Shown one piece after another: positions 6,235 to 13,364 of a stretch of DNA of 15,496 bases (the first letter of the stretch is position 1; the number at the start of each line of letters is the position of its first letter). Under the pieces are notes generated by a model. The model worked only from the letters and a program-made list of their open reading frames with translations. It did not search any database and was not told the origin of the DNA. The DNA is taken from assembly GCA_035294565.1 (NCBI GenBank), contig DATGKR010000138.1, forward strand, positions 1-15,496, read 5' to 3'. The DNA comes from DATGKR01 sp035294565 (GTDB lineage: Bacteria > Actinomycetota > Acidimicrobiia > Acidimicrobiales > Palsa-688). The translations under genes were made by a program, and so were the position numbers.

Positions 6235-6259
6235 CGGTGCCCCGCCACCGGGACGGCAG

Positions 6260-6265
6260 TAGCCT
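6260..6265 (+). promoter_or_regulatory. -10 box TAGCCT close to a start codon
   Basis: TAGCCT lies 10 bases upstream of ATG 6276. With a usual 6-7-base spacing to the transcription start, the message would be leaderless or have a leader of only a few bases. This agrees with the lack of a Shine-Dalgarno sequence there. Confidence 0.45.
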
Positions 6266-6275
6266 GCTCGGCGAG

Positions 6276-6581
6276 ATGGCAGCCAGTGTCAGCCTCGTCC
6301 GCGAGGGATTTGGTATCGAACTTCGACGCGGCAGGTTCTCCGTGCTGGTCGACGGGCGCGACGTTGGCTCCATCGACTCCCACCAGGCGGTCGAGATGCC
6401 GCTCGAGCCCGGCCGCCACACCATCCAGATCCGCGCCGGCCGCTACTCCAGCCGGCTTCGCACGTTCGAGGTGGGAGACGGCCAGATGGCCACGTTCCGC
6501 TGCCACGGCGCCAACGTTTGGCCGCTCTACGTCGCGTCCATCTTCAAGCCCGATCTCGCCATCTCCTTGAAGCGCCTGTAA
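6276..6581 (+). CDS. Small conserved-looking beta-rich protein of unknown function
   Basis: This is a 101-residue protein from ATG 6276. An earlier in-frame codon at 6237 would add a Pro/Arg-rich stretch inside the repeat region and is rejected. The sequence alternates short beta-like strands: FSVLVDGRDVGSI, AVEMPLEPGRHTIQIRAGRY, LRTFEVGDGQMATFRC. VDGxxVG and PLEPGRHTIQIRAGRYSS resemble the PEGA/carboxypeptidase-regulatory type of beta-sandwich found in many actinobacterial small proteins, which often end in a membrane-proximal hydrophobic stretch. Here that end is WPLYVASIFKPDLAISLKRL. No signal peptide and no clear membrane span are seen. The function is not known. It stands alone, with its own -10 box, between the repeat region and the catabolic block. 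Confidence 0.72.
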   Translation: MAASVSLVREGFGIELRRGRFSVLVDGRDVGSIDSHQAVEMPLEPGRHTIQIRAGRYSSRLRTFEVGDGQMATFRCHGANVWPLYVASIFKPDLAISLKRL

Positions 6582-6658
6582 CGCTCTAGACCTGTCCTCC
6601 GTCCGCCTGGCGGCAGGCGACGACCATCGCGCTGGACGACCCGAAAGAGCCAGCCGGC

Positions 6659-6679
6659 TACACTGGTTAGAGTCTCGAA
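6659..6679 (+). promoter_or_regulatory. SDR promoter -10 and TTnGA-N3-TCGAA operator (site A)
   Basis: TACACT (6659-6664) is a good -10. The -35 is poor; TGGACG at 6633-6638 is 20 bases away. Immediately after it, at 6667-6679, lies TTAGAGTCTCGAA, which matches the palindrome TTCGA-N3-TCGAA at 9 of 10 positions. A repressor bound there would cover the transcription start. Related sites occur upstream of the hydrolase and of the acyl-CoA dehydrogenase. Confidence 0.45.
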
Positions 6680-6696
6680 GCAGCTGAGGAGGGGGG

Positions 6697-7500
6697 ATGG
6701 GAGCTCTCGAAGGCCGTACAGCGCTGGTGACTGGTGCCAGCAGGGGGATCGGTAACGCCATTGCCCGCCGTCTGGCCATGGAGCAAGCCGTGGTCGTGGT
6801 GTCCGCTCGCACGGCACGCCCCGGGGAGAGCCGCTTCTCCGGAAGCCTCGAGGAGACCGTTGAGCAGGTGCGCGCTGCGGGAGGGGAAGCCGTGGCGATC
6901 CCTGCCGATCTGTCCGAACCGGCCGACAGGCTGGCCTTGATCGAGCAGGCCACCGAACAGGTGGGTCCCATCGACATCGTGGTCAACAACGCCGCCGTGA
7001 CGTGGTTCGAGCCGGTCGAGAGGTTCAGCGGCCGCCACTTCGACGCGATGTTCGAGGTTCAGGTCAAGGCGCCGTTCCATATCAGCCAGCTCGTGCTGAC
7101 GGCGATGAGGGCACGCCAGCGGGGGTGGATCTTGAACATATCCTCCGGAGCCGCCCGCCATCCGCAGGGACCACCGTATGCCCACAGAGGGACCGGGGGC
7201 ACCGTCTATGGGATGTGCAAGGCGGCCCTCGAGCGCTTCACGACCGGCCTGGCGGCGGAGGTCTACGAGGACCGCGTCGCTGTCAATGTCTTGTCACCCT
7301 CGGGCCCCGTCGCCACACCAGGGATCGTGTTCCACGGGCTCGTGCCTCCCGGTCAAGAGGACCGCTACCAGCCGGTCGAGGAGATGGCGGAGGCGGCGCT
7401 CGCCCTCTGCAGCGGCGATCCGGCGACGCTGACCGGCCGAGTTGCCTACTCCCGGCCGCTGCTGGCAGAGCTCGATCGCGAGGCCAAGGCATTGGCCTGA
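6697..7500 (+). CDS. Short-chain dehydrogenase/reductase (SDR)
   Basis: This 267-residue NAD(P)-dependent oxidoreductase starts at ATG 6697 behind a strong GAGGAGGGGGG. The Rossmann motif is TGASRGIG (12-19) and the structural NNAA is at 97-100. The catalytic set is Ser149/Ser150 (NISSG) with Tyr171 and Lys175 (YGMCK). Between Ser and Tyr there are about eight more residues than in a classical SDR (the HPQGPPYAHRGTGGT loop), marking a subgroup of actinobacterial SDRs. Arg18 (in SRGIG) and Arg38 after the second strand (VVVVSART) suggest NADP(H). The alcohol/ketone substrate is unknown. It stands first in the plus-strand catabolic series but is separated from the hydrolase by 188 bases with a second promoter region. 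Confidence 0.88.
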   Translation: MGALEGRTALVTGASRGIGNAIARRLAMEQAVVVVSARTARPGESRFSGSLEETVEQVRAAGGEAVAIPADLSEPADRLALIEQATEQVGPIDIVVNNAAVTWFEPVERFSGRHFDAMFEVQVKAPFHISQLVLTAMRARQRGWILNISSGAARHPQGPPYAHRGTGGTVYGMCKAALERFTTGLAAEVYEDRVAVNVLSPSGPVATPGIVFHGLVPPGQEDRYQPVEEMAEAALALCSGDPATLTGRVAYSRPLLAELDREAKALA

Positions 7501-7526
7501 GTCTGAGGCTGAAGCCCGGCGCCGCT

Positions 7527-7576
7527 ACAAAAGGGCCACGACAAAAGCGCCGCGACAAAAGCGCCGCGACAAGGGC
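7527..7576. repeat. 14-bp tandem repeat, three copies plus a fragment
   Basis: ACAAAAGNGCCNCG repeats at 7527-7540, 7541-7554 and 7555-7568, the last two being identical, with a partial fourth copy to 7576. The ACAAAA tracts stand out in a GC-rich background. The array lies in the non-coding gap after the SDR and about 75 bases before the operator of the next gene. No gene is seen in the gap. Confidence 0.75.
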
Positions 7577-7645
7577 AAGGCCGGCCACGGCGGTGGCAAG
7601 GCCCGGCGCGTCGAGCAGTGGCGACAGGGGGACCCGACCTGCTAA

Positions 7646-7676
7646 GTTCATTCGAGAGTCGAATAAATGCTTGAAC
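7646..7676 (+). promoter_or_regulatory. Palindromic operator upstream of the hydrolase operon (site B)
   Basis: ATTCGA-GAG-TCGAAT at 7650-7664 is a perfect 15-bp palindrome. It is nested in an outer GTTCA (7646-7650) / TGAAC (7672-7676) pair. It lies 12 bases before the GGAGGG ribosome site (7677-7682) of the alpha/beta hydrolase. The core TTCGA-N3-TCGAA is the best copy of the motif found at three promoters in the window. A dimeric TetR- or MarR-type repressor is the likely binder. Confidence 0.6.
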
Positions 7677-7688
7677 GGAGGGCGGCGC

Positions 7689-8456
7689 ATGCCGATGTTC
7701 TCGAGCTTCGACGGTGTCAAGCTGCACTACGAAACGGAGGGGGAGGGCTCACCGGTCGTCCTGCTCCACGGCTTTGGCGCCAGCACCAGGACCAACTGGG
7801 TGGAACCAGGAATCTGGTCGGCGCTGGTGCACGCCGGGCACCGGGTCATAGGCCTCGACGCCCGCGGCCACGGCGAGTCGGAGAAGCCACACGACCCCGC
7901 CTTCTACGCCGACGGGGCTATGGTCCGGGATGTCGCCGAGCTTTTCGACCACCTCGCGCTGGGCACCGCGAGCGTGGTCGGCTATTCGATGGGGGCGGGC
8001 ACCGCGCTTCGCTTCGCCATGTCCGACCGACGGGTACGGCTGCTCGTGCTGGGCGGCATCGGCGAGAACATGGCCCGCCGCGTCGGCGGCCAGGCCTCCG
8101 AGGAGTGGGAGCAGCGCTCGAAGCGGATCGCCGCGGCGCTCGAAGCAGACGATCCCTCCACCATCGACGACCCGACAGCGCGTGGTTTCCGGCGATTCGC
8201 CGACCGCCAGGGGGCGGACCGGCTGGCGCTTGCTGCGATTCAGCGTTCCCACCGCTTCGCAGGCTCGGCTGGCGACATCTCCATGGTCCAAGGGCCGGCC
8301 CTGGTGATCGCCGGTGACGCCGACGTCGATCCCCGCCCGCTGGCCGCCCAGCTACCGGCGGGACGCTTCACCGTGGTCTCCGGTGATCACCTGAGCGCCG
8401 TCGGCGACCCCGCCTTCGCCGCCGCGATCGTCGAGTTCCTGGCCGAGGACCGCTAG
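7689..8456 (+). CDS. Alpha/beta-fold hydrolase
   Basis: This 255-residue protein starts at ATG 7689 with GGAGGG six bases upstream. The fold is clear: the oxyanion stretch VVLLHGFGAS (23-32), GLDARGHGESEKP (55-67), the nucleophile elbow GYSMG with Ser100, the acid in VIAGDADVDP (Asp210 or Asp212) and the base His234 in SGDHLSAV. A short cap of about 60 residues (near 125-195) lies between the core halves. It is similar in layout to hydrolases that act on esters, lactones or C-C bonds in catabolic clusters. A thioesterase or a lactonase would also fit the neighbourhood. The exact substrate is unknown. It ends with TAG only 5 bases before the first possible start of the CoA-ligase gene, implying one transcript. 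Confidence 0.88.
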   Translation: MPMFSSFDGVKLHYETEGEGSPVVLLHGFGASTRTNWVEPGIWSALVHAGHRVIGLDARGHGESEKPHDPAFYADGAMVRDVAELFDHLALGTASVVGYSMGAGTALRFAMSDRRVRLLVLGGIGENMARRVGGQASEEWEQRSKRIAAALEADDPSTIDDPTARGFRRFADRQGADRLALAAIQRSHRFAGSAGDISMVQGPALVIAGDADVDPRPLAAQLPAGRFTVVSGDHLSAVGDPAFAAAIVEFLAEDR

Positions 8457-8461
8457 TCGGG

Positions 8462-10645
8462 ATGGAAGGGCGCCAGCCGGCCGGCGGCAAAGCCGGCTCC
8501 AGGACGAGCGGGTCAGCCAAGGCCAGCGCGCGGGGCGGGATGGACTTCGCTCGCCTGGACTCGTTCTTCAATCCCTCCTCACTGGCGCTGGTCGGCGCGA
8601 CCGACCGGTCGCGCTGGTCTTGGAGCGCCTTCCACAACTGGCGGACCTACAGCGAAGGGCCCTGCTACCTCGTCCACCCCCGCCACCAGAAGGTCCACGG
8701 CGAGCCCGCCTTCCCGTCGCTATCGGCCATCGGCGAATCCGTCGACATCGCCTATGTCATGGTGCCGACCGACCAGGTGCTGCCAGTCATGGAAGAGGCG
8801 GCCTCCATCGGGATACGCAACGCCGTCATACTGACCGCTGGCTTCGGGGAGACCGGCCCAGAAGGGGCAGCCCTCGAGGCAAAGCTCGTCGAGCTGGCCG
8901 AGGCGGAAGGGATGCTGTTCCTCGGGCCCAACGGCAACGGCTTCGTCAACGCCGCTCGAGGCAGGACGCCCTATGGCCTTCCGATAGCACCTCCGCTGCG
9001 CAGGGGACCGGTGGGCATCGTGCTCCAAAGCGGGGGCCTCGCCAGCGTGGTGCTGGGCATGGCCCAGGCGAGGGGGGTGGGCACAACCATGGTGGTTTCG
9101 ACGGGCAACGAGGCGATGGTCGGAGCGACCGACGTCATCGGCTATCTGGCGGCCCAGGAAGAGACCCGGGCGATTGCTGTCTTCTTGGAGTCGATCCGTC
9201 AACCCGAGCACTTCAAAGAGGTGGCCACCGCCGCTCTCGAGGCTGGCAAGGCCATCGTGGCGCTCAAGGCCGGCAGAAGCGCCGCCGGCTCCCGAGCGGC
9301 GCTGGCCCACACCGGAGCGGTGGCGGGGGACGCAGCGGTGGTTCAGGCCGTTTTGGACTCCCTCGACGTGGTCCGCGTCACCTCCCTCGAGGACCTGCTC
9401 ACCACGGCCGGCTTGCTCGGCTACCAACCCCGACGGCTGGGCCGGCGCCTCGCGGTGGTGGCCGTCTCGGGAGGTGCCTGCGACATCCTGGCCGACCGGG
9501 CCAGCGACGAGGGCTTGGAGCTGCCGGAATACCCGCCGGCTACGCTCGCAGCGCTCGAAGAGCTCCTGCCGCCCTACTCCAACCCTCACAACCCGCTCGA
9601 CGTCACCGGCTACGTGGTGGTCGACGCCAACATCTCGGCACGATCGCTGGAGGCCGTCGTCGCCAGCCCGGCAGGCCACTTCGACGAGGTCCTCTACCAG
9701 ACCACGATCCCCCAGGCAGCCCCGCCCGACCCCGCTCCCCTGATGGCCCGCTACGCGGCGCTGGCCGAGCTTGTGGCCAGGTCCCCACTGCCCGTCCTGC
9801 TCCAGTCGAGCGGCCCGGCAGGGGGCGGTTTCGCCGACGAGGTCCTCGATCGCTTCGGCTTCTTCGTTCTCGACGGGATCGAGCATGGCATGAGCGCGCT
9901 CGGCTCGGCGGTCCGCTGGCAAGAGAGGCGAGAGGCGCTGCTGTCGCGTCCGCGTCCCGCGCCGGCCCCAAGGCTGGAGCCTCCACCGGGCGCGACGGGG
10001 ACCTTCGGGGAGGCACGGGCGAGGGCGCTGCTCGCCGCCCACGGGGTCCCGGTCGTCCCGACCGTGATCGTCCACAACGTGGGGGAGGCGCTGTCCGCGG
10101 CGAGAACTTTCGGGGGTCCGGTGGCCCTCAAGGTCGCCGCCGACACGCTCTTGCACAAGTCCGACCTGGGCGGCGTGGAGCTGGACCTGCGAACGGAGGA
10201 GGAGATAGAGGAGGCAGCCGAGCGTCTGCTGGCCATCGCCGAAACGCACCATGTCGGCGATGAAGGCCTCCAGGTTGCCCCGATGAGACGGGGAGGCGTG
10301 GAGCTGCTCGCAAGCGTGAGGTGCGACCCGGCCTGGGGCCCGATCCTCGTGGTCGGCCTCGGCGGCGTCTGGGTGGAGGTGCTCGGCGAAACTTCCCTCC
10401 TGCCTCTGCCCTCGGGGCGGGTCGAGATCGAAGACGCCCTGCGGTCGCTGCGGGGCTACCAGCTGCTCGAAGGCGGCCGGGGTCGACCCGGGGTTGACAT
10501 GGAGGCTCTGATCGACTCCCTGACCGGCATCGCGCGCCTCGGGGAGGGGCTCGGCGACGCGCTCGACACCCTCGAGGTCAACCCCTTGTGGGCCGGCCCA
10601 TCCTCTTGTGAGGCGCTCGACGCCCTCGTGGTCTGGGCACGATGA
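8462..10645 (+). CDS. ADP-forming acyl-CoA synthetase (acetate-CoA ligase/Pat-like fused alpha-beta chain)
   Basis: This 727-residue enzyme has the domain order of ADP-forming CoA ligases. The CoA-binding Rossmann domain (LALVGATDRS near 41-50, LGPNGNGFVN near 154-163) is followed by two succinyl-CoA-synthetase-like subdomains (GIVLQSGGLASVVLG near 185-199, STGNEAMVGATDVIGYL near 213-229). AHTGAVAGD holds the phospho-histidine His283. A C-terminal ATP-grasp domain runs from about 515 to 727 (GPVALKVAADTLLHKSDLGGVELDL, EVNPLW near the end). The reaction is acid + CoA + ATP to acyl-CoA + ADP + Pi through phosphohistidine. No GNAT domain is present. ATG 8540 (MDFARL), with GGGGCGGG upstream and at the usual domain start, is a good alternative that would drop 26 polar residues. 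In this context it may activate the substrate acid of the pathway. Confidence 0.9.
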   Translation: MEGRQPAGGKAGSRTSGSAKASARGGMDFARLDSFFNPSSLALVGATDRSRWSWSAFHNWRTYSEGPCYLVHPRHQKVHGEPAFPSLSAIGESVDIAYVMVPTDQVLPVMEEAASIGIRNAVILTAGFGETGPEGAALEAKLVELAEAEGMLFLGPNGNGFVNAARGRTPYGLPIAPPLRRGPVGIVLQSGGLASVVLGMAQARGVGTTMVVSTGNEAMVGATDVIGYLAAQEETRAIAVFLESIRQPEHFKEVATAALEAGKAIVALKAGRSAAGSRAALAHTGAVAGDAAVVQAVLDSLDVVRVTSLEDLLTTAGLLGYQPRRLGRRLAVVAVSGGACDILADRASDEGLELPEYPPATLAALEELLPPYSNPHNPLDVTGYVVVDANISARSLEAVVASPAGHFDEVLYQTTIPQAAPPDPAPLMARYAALAELVARSPLPVLLQSSGPAGGGFADEVLDRFGFFVLDGIEHGMSALGSAVRWQERREALLSRPRPAPAPRLEPPPGATGTFGEARARALLAAHGVPVVPTVIVHNVGEALSAARTFGGPVALKVAADTLLHKSDLGGVELDLRTEEEIEEAAERLLAIAETHHVGDEGLQVAPMRRGGVELLASVRCDPAWGPILVVGLGGVWVEVLGETSLLPLPSGRVEIEDALRSLRGYQLLEGGRGRPGVDMEALIDSLTGIARLGEGLGDALDTLEVNPLWAGPSSCEALDALVVWAR

Positions 10646-10772
10646 GAAAAGGGACAGGAACCGTATGATCGGCCAGGCAACGGCCCCGAAGGCTTTGGTG
10701 GGCCGGGGAGAAAATTGGAGGTCGCCTTGAAGCTGGGTCCGCGCCGCCTCGCATCGCCCGAGGAGCTCAGCG

Positions 10773-11966
10773 ATGGCTAGCGCATCGGAACGCCGCGGCT
10801 GGCGGGGCCAGGTCGCGATCGTCGGGGCGGTCGACGACGCCTCCCCCACGGGCGAGCTGGAGCTGCACGGACGGGCGCTCGAAGCGGCGATGATCAAGCG
10901 GGCCCTGGAGGATGCGGGGCTCGGCCTCTCCGACGTCGACGGGGTCTGCTACGCCGGGGCGGGCGGCATGGGCTCGGTGGCCCTCGCCGAGTACCTGGGC
11001 ATCAGACCCACCTACACCGACTCGACGATGACCGGAGGCTCGAGCTTCGAGGTCTTCGTGGAGCACGCTGCCTCGGCGATAGCGGCCGGGATGGCCGAGG
11101 TGGTGGTGAGCGTGTACGCGGCGACGCCGAGGAGCGACCGGAGGCGAGCCGGAGGGCAGACCCGCCGCTGGCAGCCGCCGGGGCCGAACCCTGCCGCTGA
11201 GTGGGAGATTCCCTACGGCCTTCGCACCCCCATGGGGGCGTACGCGCTGGCGGCCAGCCGCCACATGGCTGTCTATGGGACCACTTCCGAGCAGCTCGCC
11301 CACATCGCGGTAAGCACTCGCCGCTGGGCCGCCTTGAACCCCAAAGCGCGCTATCGCCACCCGATCACCGTCGACGACGTGCTCGAGTCGCCAATGCAGG
11401 CTTCGCCGTTGCACCTGCTCGACTGCTGCTTGGTCACCGACGGGGCAGGGGCTTTCGTGATGACCACAGCCCAACGCGCCCGGGACCTGGCCAAGCCCCC
11501 GGTCTACGTGCTCGGCGCCGCGACCTGCCACGACCATCAGATGATCAGCCAGATGCCCGACCTGACCACCACGGCCGGAGCCGTGTCCGGACCGCGCGCC
11601 TTTGCGATGGCCGGGATCAAAGTGGACGATGTAAGCCTGCTGATGGGCTACGACTCGTTCACCATCACCCAGCTCTTGCACTTCGAGGACCTCGGCTTCT
11701 GCCCCAAGGGCGAGGGGGGCCGCTTCGTCGAGGATGGACGGACCGCACCCGGTGGCTCCCTGCCCACCAACACCAACGGTGGCGGCTTGTCCTACACCCA
11801 TCCGGGCATGTACGGGATCTTCCTCATCGTCGAGGCGGTGCGCCAGCTGCGCGGGGAGTGCGGCCCCCGCCAGATCCCCGGCCCTTCGGTGGCCGTCGCC
11901 CACGGCTCGGGCGGGGTCCTCTCGTGCATGTCCACGGTGGTGCTGGGCACGGAGGAGACGCTTTGA
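10773..11966 (+). CDS. Thiolase-fold lipid-transfer-type protein, Ltp2-like aldolase candidate
   Basis: This 397-residue thiolase-superfamily protein starts at ATG 10773 with GAGGAG 7 bases upstream. It keeps the fold (GQVAIVGAVDDA, AMIKRALEDAGLGLSDVDGV, MTGGSSFEVFVEHAASAIAAG, YALAASRHMAVYGTTSEQLA) but lacks the two thiolase cysteines. The nucleophile position reads STMTGGSS, and the C-terminal CxGGG is HGSGGVLS (near 381). The GHP loop is GGGLSYTHPGMYG. This is the pattern of the Ltp/SCP2-like group that includes Ltp2, the retro-aldolase that releases the last side-chain unit in steroid degradation with a DUF35 partner. The DUF35 gene follows directly, overlapping by TTGA. I therefore favour an aldolase over a beta-ketothiolase. 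The substrate is inferred, not shown. Confidence 0.85.
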   Translation: MASASERRGWRGQVAIVGAVDDASPTGELELHGRALEAAMIKRALEDAGLGLSDVDGVCYAGAGGMGSVALAEYLGIRPTYTDSTMTGGSSFEVFVEHAASAIAAGMAEVVVSVYAATPRSDRRRAGGQTRRWQPPGPNPAAEWEIPYGLRTPMGAYALAASRHMAVYGTTSEQLAHIAVSTRRWAALNPKARYRHPITVDDVLESPMQASPLHLLDCCLVTDGAGAFVMTTAQRARDLAKPPVYVLGAATCHDHQMISQMPDLTTTAGAVSGPRAFAMAGIKVDDVSLLMGYDSFTITQLLHFEDLGFCPKGEGGRFVEDGRTAPGGSLPTNTNGGGLSYTHPGMYGIFLIVEAVRQLRGECGPRQIPGPSVAVAHGSGGVLSCMSTVVLGTEETL

Positions 11967-12430
11967 GCACCGCCGAGGCGGTGGCGCCCAGAAGGCCCGA
12001 GCCCCCGGTGAGCGAGTTGAGCCGGCCTTTCTGGGAGGCCACCCGCCGCAGGGAGTACCTGCTGCAGTGGTGCTCGTCCTGCGAGACGCCGATCTTCTAC
12101 CCGAGGGAGATCTGTCCCGCCTGCCTGGGCACCCAGATGGAATGGAGACCTTCGCGCGGCAGCGGAGAGGTCCACGCGGTGAGCGTTCAGCACCTGCCGG
12201 CGGCAGCGTTTCCGGCCTTTAGCGAGGGGCCCTACGCCGTGGCCTTGATCGAGCTGGCCGAAGGAGTCAGGGTGATGTCCAATGTGGTCGGCTGCCCGCC
12301 CGAGGAGGTGACGGTGGGCATGCAGGTCACTGTGACCTGGGAGCCGCTCAGCGACGGGAGGAACCTCCCGCTGTTCGAACCCGCCGGGCAAGCCGGTAGG
12401 AGCCCGGCGCCGGCAGGGTCGCTGGGGTAG
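11963..12430 (+). CDS. DUF35 OB-fold / rubredoxin-like zinc-ribbon protein, partner of the Ltp2-like protein
   Basis: This 155-residue protein starts at TTG 11963, overlapping the thiolase-like stop as TTGA, with GGAGGAG just upstream. The N-terminal helix (SRPFWEATRRREYLLQW) leads into a four-Cys zinc ribbon, CSSC-x12-CPAC (CSSCETPIFYPREICPACLG). An OB-fold follows (GSGEVHAVSVQHLP, PYAVALIELAEGVRVMSNVVGC, VGMQVTVTWEPLSDGRNLPLFEP). In Ltp2-ChsH2(DUF35) complexes this domain binds and supports the aldolase. Free-standing DUF35 genes next to Ltp-type genes are common in actinobacterial CoA-ester catabolism. The tail after about residue 140 is low-complexity Gly/Pro/Ala. The gene converges on the minus-strand SDR 18 bases away, with no visible terminator. 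Confidence 0.88.
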   Translation: MSTAEAVAPRRPEPPVSELSRPFWEATRRREYLLQWCSSCETPIFYPREICPACLGTQMEWRPSRGSGEVHAVSVQHLPAAAFPAFSEGPYAVALIELAEGVRVMSNVVGCPPEEVTVGMQVTVTWEPLSDGRNLPLFEPAGQAGRSPAPAGSLG

Positions 12431-12448
12431 GAGCCGGGTGGCGGAAAG

Positions 12449-13363
12449 CTATGCCCGGGCTTCTTTCAGGCGGGGCGGCCGGTACGCCTCGGCGACGAGT
12501 CCGGGGACGACCTCGCTGAGCTCCTCGGCCTCCCAGCGGGCGCCCTTGTCCTTCGACGGCCCCCGGCGCCACCCTTCAGCCACGCCGATGACCCCGCCGT
12601 GGACGTTGAAGACCATCCCGGTGACGGCCCGCGACCTGACACTGCCCAGCCAGACGACCAGCGGGGCGATGTTGTCCGGGCTGCGCGCGTCGAACTCGCC
12701 GGCGGGAGGGGCGCCGGCCCCCCCGGGTCGGAGCCCCTCGGTCATCCGCGTCCGGGCGCCGGGGGCGATGGCGTTCACGGTCACCCCGTAGCGTTCGAGC
12801 TCGCGCGCGGTGATGATCGTCAAAGCCGCGATCCCAGCTTTCGCCGCGCCGTAGTTGCCCTGACCGGGATTTCCGTAGAGGCCCGAGCCCGAACTGGTGT
12901 TGATGATCCGCGCGTCGGGATCCTCCCCCGCCTTGGCTCTCTCGCGCCAGTACGCCGACGCCCAGCGCGTCATGCAGAAGGTTCCTTTCAGGTGGACCCT
13001 GATGACGGCGTCCCACTCCTCCTCGGACATGTTGAAGATCATGCGGTCGCGGAGGATGCCCGCGTTGTTGACGACGACGTCGAGGCGGCCGAAGGCGTCG
13101 ATAGCGGTGTCGACGACACGCCGAGAGCCTTCCCAGTCGGAAACGTCGTCGGCGCTCGCGACCGCTTCGCCTCCCATCTGGCGGATCTCCGCGGCGACTT
13201 CTTCGGCAACAGAGCCTTTCGGGTCCGTCCCGTCGACGTTGGAGCCCACGTCGTTGACGACCACCTTGGCGCCGTGGCGGGCGAATTCCATGGCCTCCCC
13301 GCGGCCGATTCCCCGGCCGGCGCCGGTCACCACGACCACCCGGCCCTCGCAGAACTCGGTCAT
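12449..13363 (-). CDS. SDR of the multifunctional-enzyme (MFE-2 / 17-beta-HSD4) type
   Basis: This 304-residue dehydrogenase is read on the minus strand from ATG 13363. The GGAGGG ribosome site lies in the end of the acyl-CoA dehydrogenase gene, whose stop is one base away, so the two are coupled. Rossmann TGAGRGIG (13-20), Asp38 ending strand 2 (VVVNDVG, NAD preference), NNAG (99-102), and catalytic Ser158, Tyr171 and Lys175 (NTSSGS, YGAAK) with the classical 13-residue spacing are all present. The insertion after strand 2 (SNVDGTDPKGSVAEEVAAEI) and the C-terminal tail (GGVIGVAEGWRRGP, then RWEAEELSEVVPGLV) are those of the SDR part of MFE-2 enzymes, which oxidise 3-hydroxyacyl-CoA. No MaoC hydratase or SCP2 domain is attached. 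It probably oxidises a hydroxyacyl-CoA made from the dehydrogenase product. Confidence 0.9.
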   Translation of the reverse strand: MTEFCEGRVVVVTGAGRGIGRGEAMEFARHGAKVVVNDVGSNVDGTDPKGSVAEEVAAEIRQMGGEAVASADDVSDWEGSRRVVDTAIDAFGRLDVVVNNAGILRDRMIFNMSEEEWDAVIRVHLKGTFCMTRWASAYWRERAKAGEDPDARIINTSSGSGLYGNPGQGNYGAAKAGIAALTIITARELERYGVTVNAIAPGARTRMTEGLRPGGAGAPPAGEFDARSPDNIAPLVVWLGSVRSRAVTGMVFNVHGGVIGVAEGWRRGPSKDKGARWEAEELSEVVPGLVAEAYRPPRLKEARA

Positions 13364-13364
13364 G

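Noticed and set aside
7442..7645. Lys/Arg-rich short frame through the 14-bp repeats, resembling a basic tail peptide
   Set aside because: Its basic composition comes from the tandem repeat, it has no ribosome site, and it starts inside the SDR gene.
8620..10263. A 547-codon plus-strand frame in another phase of the CoA-ligase gene
   Set aside because: Arg/Gly-rich shadow frame. The overlapping frame carries all motifs of the ligase.
8720..10897. A 725-codon minus-strand open frame opposite the CoA-ligase gene
   Set aside because: It is a GC-driven shadow: composition is low-complexity, with no recognisable domain, and it runs past the opposite gene into the next promoter region.
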